This document shows positions 14,877-20,067 of a DNA stretch of 20,067 bases, piece after piece. Location: the NCBI GenBank assembly GCA_001795345.1, contig MGON01000066.1, positions 51,159 through 71,225 on the forward strand. The letters run 5' to 3'. The notes beneath the pieces are model-generated. The model ran no database searches and was not told the origin of the DNA. It saw only the letters and a program-made list of their open reading frames with translations. The stretch is from Chloroflexi bacterium RIFCSPLOWO2_02_FULL_71_16. Its GTDB lineage: Bacteria > Chloroflexota > Limnocylindria > P2-11E. Numbering within the stretch: position 1 is the stretch's first letter; every line of letters begins with the position of its first letter. The position numbers and the translations under genes were made by a program.

Positions 14877-14895
14877 CGCCTTCGGCGCCGAGGCG
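14877..14895 (+). terminator. Hairpin after the SpoIID-type gene
   Basis: CGCCTtCG-gcgc-CGAGGCG forms a 7-bp stem with one bulged T and a four-base loop, 22 bases after the stop. No T-run. It suggests that the amidase gene may be transcribed separately from the protease-transglycosylase pair. Confidence 0.4.
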
Positions 14896-14978
14896 AGCCG
14901 ACCCGCTCCGGTCTCGGACCCGTATCCGAAATGCTCCCAAGCAGGCGTCGCTCGTCAGGTCGTCAGGCATAACTGGGC

Positions 14979-15036
14979 CATGGGGGAGGCGTTCCCCATG
15001 TACACGCCACCGAGCCATGACGCAGAATGCGCATTC
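14979..15036 (+). promoter_or_regulatory. Two dyad symmetries in the amidase leader
   Basis: CATGGGGGA (14979-14987) pairs with TTCCCCATG (14992-15000) around a four-base GGCG loop, eight Watson-Crick pairs plus one G/T. Further on, GAATGCGCATTC (15025-15036) is a perfect 12-base palindrome 13 bases before the GTG at 15050. They lie in the 195-base gap between the SpoIID-type gene and the amidase gene and are the best candidates there for an operator or leader hairpin. A directly repeated TCGTCAGG pair lies just upstream (about 14952-14967). Confidence 0.45.
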
Positions 15037-15049
15037 GCGTCGGGGATAG

Positions 15050-18000
15050 GTGGCGAGGAGGAAGGGGTCCTTCTTGCGCCGACGCGTCATGCTCCGCGGT
15101 CTCGCCGCCTCGGCCGGTCTTACCCTCGTACATCCCCAGCTGGCCGCCGGCTCCCGCTCCGGCCCTGCCACGGGGGCAGGTGCGAGCGCGCGCGTGTCCG
15201 GCAAGATCGTCGCCCGCCAGGTCGACCACCCGTCCCCCGCGCTCCTGATCGGCCTCGTGCGCCGCTCCACCGGCGAGCTCGTCGCCACGGCCGACGCGGG
15301 CGCCACCGGCGCCGGAACGATCTCGGTGACCTCGCCGGTCATCGACGCGGAGCAGCTCTTCGAGCGCGTCGGCGTCCACTACCAGGCCGCGCGCGGCGCC
15401 GAGGACGGGATCTTCGTCGAGATCCGCACGTCGAGCGGCGGGATCGACTGGACCGACTGGCAGGCGCTGCACCGCGACGACAACCTCACCGATACATGGA
15501 CGAACACGTACTACATCGAGCCGGCCGCGGTCCCGCAGACCTCGCGGCTCGCGCAGTACCGCGTGTGGCTGACGGGCGGCGACCCTGAGGACCTCCGGCA
15601 CCTCGCGCTGACGTTCCTCGACGTGAGCGACCTGAACGCGGGTCCGGTCGCGCGCCTCCTGACCGGCTTCCGCGGCGCGCTGGGCGACCTGGCTCGCGGC
15701 CTCGGGACGGAGAACGTCGCGATGGCCGCGCCGACCGGCGCGTCGCCCGTGCTCGCGCGCGAGGACTGGGGCGCCGACGAGGGGCTCCTCCGCTGGACCC
15801 CGCGCTACGAGACGTGGAAGAAGGCCGTCATCCACCACACGGTGACGAGCGACGGCGGGACGGACGTCGCCGCCGAGATGCGCGCCATCTACTACTTCCA
15901 CGCCGTCACGCGAGGGTGGGGCGACATCGGCTACCACTACCTCGTCGACAAGTACGGGAACATCTGGGAAGGGCGCCAGGGCGGGGACCACGTCATCGGC
16001 GGGCACGCGTACGGCTGGAACGACGGCACGTTCGGCGTCGCGGCGATCGGCGACTACAGCAACGTCGCGCCGACGAGCGCGATGCAAGGCGCGATCGCGA
16101 ACATCATCGCGCTCAAGCTGAAGCAGCTCGGGGTCGCGCCCTACGGCAGCGGCTCGTTCACGCATGAGGAGCAGCGCAGCGACGGCTCGTGGGTAGATGT
16201 GACCACGACCGCGCCGAACATCCTCGGCCACCGCGACTGCACGTACACGGTCGGCGCCAGCGGCGGCCAGACCGCATGCCCGGGCGGCAAGACCTACGCG
16301 ATGATGGACGGCCTCCGCCGGCTGGCGCAGAGCGCCTGGGACGCCGGGTACACAGTGCTGACCAAGATCGACCCGCAGATGGCGCACGCCGGCTACCCGG
16401 GTCAGAAGCTGAACGTCACGGTCCTGGTCACCAACCGCGGGACGCAGGCCATCCCCGCCGGCACCAAGGTGAACTACCGCGTCATCTCGCGCGGCTCGGT
16501 CAGCGCGACCGGCGCGGGCGTCCAGCTCACCAAGCCCATCGCCTCGGGCGCGACGGGCTCGGTCGTCGTGCCCTTCACCGCGCCGCCGCAGGGCGAGCAC
16601 GTGGTGAGCTGGGGCCTGCAGGCGGGCTCGGCGTGGTGGAGCACCGTCTACAACGACCAGGTCCGCGAGATCTGGTTCCGCTCGAAGGACTGGAGCGCGG
16701 ACTGGGAGGACTCGAACGTCCCGAGCAAGTGGACCGCGGGCGAGACGCGCGCCATCACCGTGACCGTCCGAAACGACGGCGGCCGCACCTGGCCGGCGAC
16801 CGGCACCAACCCGGTGAAGGTCGGTTACTACTGGCTCTCGACCTCCACCGGGAACCGCTTCGACGCCCCCAGCCGGGTCGCGCTGCCCAGGGACGTCGCG
16901 CCCGGCCAGAGCGTGACGCTCACGCTCTCGATCACCGCCCCCGTCTATCCGACGAACTACACGCTCGTGCTCGACCTCCGCAAGGAGAACGAGTTCTGGT
17001 TCCGCGACAAGGGCCTCGCGCCCGACGACACGCAGGTCACCGTGGGCACCGACTTCAAGGCGCGCTACACGCTGCCCGCGACGATGCCGCCCTTCGAGTC
17101 GGGGAAGATCGCGACCGTGCCGGTCGTCGTCGCCAACACCGGCCTCGGCACGTTCCCGGTCACGAACAGCTATCCCGTGACGCTCGGCTACCACTGGTAC
17201 GACGCGCGCGGCGGGACGGCCGTGTGGGATGGGCTGCGCACGAAGCTCCCGGCGGATCTCCTCAAGGGCAAGACCGTCACCATCGACGCGCAGGTCCAGG
17301 CGCCGCCCAAGGGGGGCGACCATAGGCTCCGATTCGACCTCGTGCAGGAAGGCGTCGGCTGGTTCAGCGAGCACGGCGTGCCGATGTCGAACAGCCTCGT
17401 CGCCGTCGCCGGCCCGGTCATCCCGGTGTACGCCGTCGCGTACGAGCCGGGCGTGACCACGCTCGCGCGGAGCGGATCGCTGACGGCGCTGCCGTTCACG
17501 CTCCGCAACAACAGCAACTTCACGTGGTCGCCGACCGGTCCTAACCCGGTGACGCTGAGCTACCACTGGATCGCGGCCGACGGGCACGTGGTCCAGTGGG
17601 AGGGCCTGCGCACGAAGCTGCCGAGCGCGGTCGAGCCGGGCCAGAGCGTGACCGTCCAGGCGCAGGTCGCCATCCCGGCCGAGCAGGGCACGTACACGCT
17701 GCGCTGGGACCTGGTGCACGAGGGCATCGCCTGGTTCAGCGCCAAGGGCGCGAGCCCGTTCGACCAGGCCGTCGTCGTCGGCCCGCCGCCGACCTACGGC
17801 GGCTCGCTGGACGTGTCGGCCGTCCCGGCGAGCGTCACGGCCGGTGTGACGTTCGCGGCGCCGCTGCTGATCCAGAACATGTCCGACTTCACGTGGGACC
17901 CGCTGATCGCCCTCTCGTACCACTGGTACGACGCGACCGGTAAGAACGTCGTCTGGGAGGGCATGCGCACGCCGCTCACCGGGATCGCGCCGAACGAGGT

Positions 18001-18493
18001 CCGCGCCGTGACCGCGAGCGTCCTCGCCCCGGCCGTCGCCGGCACCTACACGCTGCGCTTCGACATCGTCCACGAGGGCGTGACCTGGTTCTCGTTCAAC
18101 GGCATGCAGCTGCCGTCCCTGACCGTCGAGGTGAAGCCGGCGGGCTACGCGGCGCAGTACTTCCCGCCGGGGACCGCGAGCGGGAAGGTCAGCGGGACGA
18201 TCACCGTACCGGTGCTCGTGCAGAACAACGGTGACATCCCTCTCACGCCAGGGGAAGTGGACCTCGCGTACCACCTGTACGCCGAGTCCGGGAGCGTGTA
18301 CGTCTGGGACGGCGCGCGCACGGCGCTACCGACGACCCTGCGCAAGGGCGAGCGCGCCGTGCTGAACGCGACGGTCCGCGTCCCCGAGCGCGCCGGCACC
18401 TTCACGCTCCGGTTCGACCTGGTCGAGGAGGGCGTGGCCTGGTTCTCCTCGCGCGGCGTCGCGATGTCCTCGACCACCCTGACCGTCAACTAG
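15050..18493 (+). CDS. Secreted PGRP/Amidase_2 N-acetylmuramoyl-L-alanine amidase with six C-terminal Ig-like modules
   Basis: Predicted zinc amidase that removes stem peptides from peptidoglycan. The N-terminus has [14 protein letters not shown], a likely twin-arginine export signal. Residues about 50-200 form a beta-rich domain with [18 protein letters not shown], common in actinobacterial amidases. The catalytic domain (234-425) has [14 protein letters not shown] with zinc ligand His262, IGYHYLVD with candidate catalytic Tyr295, LGHRDC with His394, and Cys410 in TACPGG. Six modules fill 434-1147; the first is diverged. Start is uncertain: GTG 15050 (1147 aa), TTG 15074 with AGGAGG 12 bases upstream, or ATG 15089. 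The stop TAG is split by an IS630 element: TA is the target site and the G is the first base of the element, yet the frame ends where it did before. Confidence 0.93.
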   Translation: MARRKGSFLRRRVMLRGLAASAGLTLVHPQLAAGSRSGPATGAGASARVSGKIVARQVDHPSPALLIGLVRRSTGELVATADAGATGAGTISVTSPVIDAEQLFERVGVHYQAARGAEDGIFVEIRTSSGGIDWTDWQALHRDDNLTDTWTNTYYIEPAAVPQTSRLAQYRVWLTGGDPEDLRHLALTFLDVSDLNAGPVARLLTGFRGALGDLARGLGTENVAMAAPTGASPVLAREDWGADEGLLRWTPRYETWKKAVIHHTVTSDGGTDVAAEMRAIYYFHAVTRGWGDIGYHYLVDKYGNIWEGRQGGDHVIGGHAYGWNDGTFGVAAIGDYSNVAPTSAMQGAIANIIALKLKQLGVAPYGSGSFTHEEQRSDGSWVDVTTTAPNILGHRDCTYTVGASGGQTACPGGKTYAMMDGLRRLAQSAWDAGYTVLTKIDPQMAHAGYPGQKLNVTVLVTNRGTQAIPAGTKVNYRVISRGSVSATGAGVQLTKPIASGATGSVVVPFTAPPQGEHVVSWGLQAGSAWWSTVYNDQVREIWFRSKDWSADWEDSNVPSKWTAGETRAITVTVRNDGGRTWPATGTNPVKVGYYWLSTSTGNRFDAPSRVALPRDVAPGQSVTLTLSITAPVYPTNYTLVLDLRKENEFWFRDKGLAPDDTQVTVGTDFKARYTLPATMPPFESGKIATVPVVVANTGLGTFPVTNSYPVTLGYHWYDARGGTAVWDGLRTKLPADLLKGKTVTIDAQVQAPPKGGDHRLRFDLVQEGVGWFSEHGVPMSNSLVAVAGPVIPVYAVAYEPGVTTLARSGSLTALPFTLRNNSNFTWSPTGPNPVTLSYHWIAADGHVVQWEGLRTKLPSAVEPGQSVTVQAQVAIPAEQGTYTLRWDLVHEGIAWFSAKGASPFDQAVVVGPPPTYGGSLDVSAVPASVTAGVTFAAPLLIQNMSDFTWDPLIALSYHWYDATGKNVVWEGMRTPLTGIAPNEVRAVTASVLAPAVAGTYTLRFDIVHEGVTWFSFNGMQLPSLTVEVKPAGYAAQYFPPGTASGKVSGTITVPVLVQNNGDIPLTPGEVDLAYHLYAESGSVYVWDGARTALPTTLRKGERAVLNATVRVPERAGTFTLRFDLVEEGVAWFSSRGVAMSSTTLTVN
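16349..18490 (+). repeat. Array of six Ig-like modules (amidase C-terminus)
   Basis: Units begin near 16349, 16691, 17054, 17414, 17780 and 18134. Units 3-5 are the best examples of the family ([33 protein letters not shown]). Unit 1 keeps the VLVTNRGTQ strand and the PG positions but has lost YHW and WDGLRT, and unit 2 replaces WDGLRT by a different loop. The array runs right to the stop codon with no other domain after it. Confidence 0.85.
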
Positions 18494-19581
18494 TGTCCTG
18501 GAACCGAGGTTCGTTCACAAAATCGGCGCACGCTGGCGAGGATCTCATCCGCCGTCTTCAGCCAGACGAAGGGCTTGGGGTGTTCGTTGCTGGTGGCGAG
18601 GTAGACGCGGATGGCGTCCTCGAGCTCGCGGGTGCTGCGGTGCGTCCCGCGGCGCAGCTGCTTCTCGGTGAGACCGGCGAACCAGCGCTCGACCTGGTTG
18701 ATCCAGGACGAGTAGGTGGGCGTGAAGTGCACGTGGAAGCGCGGGTGGCGCGCCAGCCAGCGCCGGATGAGCGGTGTCTTGTGGGTCCCGTAGTTGTCGA
18801 TGATCAGGTGCACCTCCAGGTCGGCGGGGACCTCGGCGTCGATGCGCCCCAGGAACTTCCTGAACTCGACCGAGCGGTGCCGGCGGTGCGTCTCGCCGAT
18901 GACCTTGCCGCTCACGATGTCGAGCGCGGCGAAGAGCGAGGTGGTGCCGTGGCGACGGTAGTCGTGGCTGCTCCGCTCGGCGATGCCGGGTCGCAGGGGC
19001 AGGATCGGCTGGGTCCGGTCGAGCGCCTGGATCTGGCTCTTCTCGTCGGCGCACAGCACCAGCGCCCGCTCCGGCGGGTCGAGATAGAGCCCCACGATGT
19101 CGCGGACCTTCTCGATGAACTGCGGGTCGTTCGAGAGCTTGAAGTGCTCGACCCGGTGGGGCTGGAGGCCGAAGGCCGACCAGATGCGGCGCACCGTGGT
19201 GTGGCTAAGACCGCTCGTCTTGGCCATGGCGCGTGTGCTCCAGTGCGTGGCGTCGCGCGGCATCGTCTCCAAGGTCTTGGTCAGCACCGTTTCCACCTGC
19301 TCGTCGCTGACCTGCCGCGGCGCGCCGGATCGAGGCTCGTCGAGCAATCCCCCGAGGCCACGCGCGATGTACCGCGAACGCCACTTGCCGACGGTCTGGT
19401 TGGTGACGCCGAGCTGGCTCGCCACGTGGCTGCTGGGCTCGCCCTCGGCGCAGCGCAGCACGATGCGCGCGCGCTGGGCCAGACCGTTGCTGGACTTGGT
19501 CCGCTTGCTCCAGCGGAGCAATTCGGGACGATCCTCTTCGCGCAGGACCAGTGGAGCGGCATGGGGTCGGCCGAGAGCCAT
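18490..19581 (-). CDS. IS630 family transposase
   Basis: DDE-type transposase of 363 residues, apparently intact. An N-terminal helix-turn-helix region (about 33-75, [19 protein letters not shown]) is followed by a second winged-helix-like segment (about 112-140) and a DDE_3 catalytic domain: Asp179 in LCADEKSQ, Asp262 in IIDNYGTHK and Glu298 in [11 protein letters not shown]. The ATG at 19581 (minus strand) has GGAGG seven bases upstream. The frame reads through the left inverted repeat, its last codon inside the element being CAC, and the stop TAG is made by the target TA plus the flanking base, so the stop lies outside the element. No frameshift is seen, so the element may be active. Confidence 0.95.
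   Translation of the reverse strand: MALGRPHAAPLVLREEDRPELLRWSKRTKSSNGLAQRARIVLRCAEGEPSSHVASQLGVTNQTVGKWRSRYIARGLGGLLDEPRSGAPRQVSDEQVETVLTKTLETMPRDATHWSTRAMAKTSGLSHTTVRRIWSAFGLQPHRVEHFKLSNDPQFIEKVRDIVGLYLDPPERALVLCADEKSQIQALDRTQPILPLRPGIAERSSHDYRRHGTTSLFAALDIVSGKVIGETHRRHRSVEFRKFLGRIDAEVPADLEVHLIIDNYGTHKTPLIRRWLARHPRFHVHFTPTYSSWINQVERWFAGLTEKQLRRGTHRSTRELEDAIRVYLATSNEHPKPFVWLKTADEILASVRRFCERTSVPGH
18493..18504 (+). repeat. Left terminal inverted repeat of the IS630 element
   Basis: GTGTCCTGGAAC, perfect over 12 bases with the right end; beyond that, GA and GTT positions still match (imperfect IR of about 19 bases). Confidence 0.92.
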
Positions 19582-19620
19582 CTGAGCGCCTCCTCGCGCA
19601 CCCTCTCCGGGAACCCCATA

Positions 19621-19626
19621 CTTATA
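19621..19626 (-). promoter_or_regulatory. Candidate -10 element for the transposase
   Basis: Read on the minus strand this is TATAAG, in the only AT-rich patch of the element and about 40 bases before the transposase ATG. A matching -35 would fall inside the inverted repeat (TGTCCT) and is weak. Confidence 0.35.
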
Positions 19627-19638
19627 CCATCAACTTCT

Positions 19639-19650
19639 GTTCCAGGACAC
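19639..19650 (-). repeat. Right terminal inverted repeat of the IS630 element
   Basis: GTTCCAGGACAC, the complement of the left end. It lies upstream of the transposase gene, just outside an AT-rich patch. Confidence 0.92.
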
Positions 19651-19703
19651 TAGAGGGCGCTACCAGCCCGTCAGGCAGACAGGCTATCGCCCCATTTCCA
19701 CGC

Positions 19704-19712
19704 TGCTAGCGT
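19704..19712 (+). promoter_or_regulatory. Candidate extended -10 promoter for the kelch-repeat gene
   Basis: TGCTAGCGT fits TGN-TANNNT and ends nine bases before the GTG at 19722, the same arrangement as at 4551-4568. A leaderless transcript is likely if it works. The promoter lies outside the insertion element, so the gene keeps its own start signal. Confidence 0.45.
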
Positions 19713-19721
19713 TGATCGGTC

Positions 19722-20067
19722 GTGATCGCCCGCCTCATCGCTCTCCTTCTCGCACTCGGCGTGTTCAGCGGCGGCCTCGCCATCGGACGCGCCAGTGCCG
19801 TCGCGCATCCGCTCGCGCCCGAATGGACCGTGGCCGGCGAGCTGTCGCGGCCGCGCGCGTACGCCAGGGCGGTCGCCGTCGCGACGGGCGAGATCCTCGT
19901 CCTCGGCGGCATGGACCCCGCCGACCCGCGCGTGAGCGTGGGCGCGACCGAGCTCTTCGATCCGGCGACCGGCGAGGTGACGGTCCTCCCGCAGCCGATC
20001 GTCGGGCGGCTCAACCAGGGCGTGACGATCGGCTGGGGCGACCGCGTGGTCGTGACGGGCGGGACCG
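19722..20067 (+). CDS. Secreted kelch-repeat protein, N-terminal part (3' truncated by window edge)
   Basis: The frame is open from the GTG at 19722 to the window end (115 residues seen). Residues 1-26 are a signal peptide (MIARLIALLLALGVFSGG, then GRASA as cleavage region). From about 36 the pattern SRPRAYARAVAVATGEILVLGG, then TELFDPATGEVTVLP and RVVVTGGT matches kelch/galactose-oxidase-type beta-propeller blades (GG pair, spaced aromatic/FDPATG). What it binds cannot be said. There is no Shine-Dalgarno; the upstream extended -10 suggests a leaderless mRNA. It was probably adjacent to the amidase gene before the IS630 insertion, so it may belong to the same secreted-protein neighbourhood. 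Confidence 0.8.
   Translation, partial: MIARLIALLLALGVFSGGLAIGRASAVAHPLAPEWTVAGELSRPRAYARAVAVATGEILVLGGMDPADPRVSVGATELFDPATGEVTVLPQPIVGRLNQGVTIGWGDRVVVTGGT

Larger units (their letters stand above)
18493..19650 (-). mobile_element. Complete IS630-family insertion sequence (1158 bp)
   Basis: The element is bounded by GTGTCCTGGAAC at 18493 and its exact complement GTTCCAGGACAC ending at 19650. TA at 18491-18492 and 19651-19652 is the target duplication typical of IS630/Tc1; both sides read CTAG. It holds a single transposase gene, convergent with the amidase gene. Removing the element and one TA restores AAC-TAG-AGG, so the amidase ended with TAG before insertion too. Ends, target and gene are all intact, pointing to a recent insertion. 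Confidence 0.95.

Noticed and set aside
14963..18274. A 1103-codon open frame on the minus strand opposite the amidase
   Set aside because: It is the antisense shadow of a GC-rich gene: Arg/Asp/Val/His-rich low-complexity product, no motif, while the plus strand gives clear domains.
10660..18490. CRISPR-like or DNA-level tandem repeats
   Set aside because: The periodicity is at protein level (about 350 bases per unit) with diverged DNA, no short identical repeat-spacer pattern.
18493..18520. Amidase truncated by the IS insertion
   Set aside because: Rebuilding the empty site gives the same TAG stop, and the last module is complete up to its final strand.
18493..19653. A 386-codon plus-strand frame across the IS, starting at the amidase stop
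   Set aside because: It is antisense to an intact IS630 transposase and has no domain of its own.

Overview
This is a very GC-rich bacterial window, mostly plus strand and tightly packed. The gene set (purL-purF-purM-purN, radC-mreB-mreC, a PGRP-type amidase and a SpoIID-type transglycosylase with actinobacterial-style architecture, many GTG starts, possibly leaderless promoters) suggests a high-GC terrestrial lineage such as Chloroflexota (Limnocylindria-like) or a relative of Actinomycetota. The sequence alone does not fix the taxon.

Layout. 1-4527 is a purine de novo block: the C-terminal half of PurL, a 238-base spacer, then PurF, PurM and PurN. The spacer holds an imperfect long inverted repeat, a pair of palindromic direct repeats and an Arg-rich 79-codon ORF joined to both neighbours by TGATG overlaps. 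4551-6199 carries a nucleotide-sugar dehydratase/reductase of the GDP-mannose 4,6-dehydratase family, with a likely leaderless promoter, and a two-helix membrane protein with a double zinc ribbon. A GC hairpin closes this unit. 6326-9153 is radC-mreB-mreC: a JAB-domain protein, then the cell-shape actin and its periplasmic/extracytoplasmic partner. No mreD, mrdA or rodA follows.

9226-18493 is the most distinctive part. Three consecutive genes encode large secreted enzymes: a subtilisin-type protease, a SpoIID/LytB-type lytic transglycosylase and a PGRP/Amidase_2 N-acetylmuramoyl-L-alanine amidase. All three carry arrays of the same roughly 115-120-residue beta-sandwich-like module (4 + 4 + 6 copies). 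The modules sit C-terminal in the protease and amidase and N-terminal in the transglycosylase. I read this as a cell-wall remodelling cassette: amidase and SpoIID-type transglycosylase have complementary cuts in peptidoglycan, the protease could mature surface proteins, and the shared module could anchor them to one surface ligand or act as a stalk. This is inference.

18493-19650 is a complete IS630-family element on the minus strand. It sits exactly in the stop codon of the amidase gene and regenerates TAG; the transposase's own stop codon uses the same CTAG on the other strand. After it, a secreted kelch-repeat protein begins at 19722 and runs off the window. No rRNA, tRNA or CRISPR array was seen.
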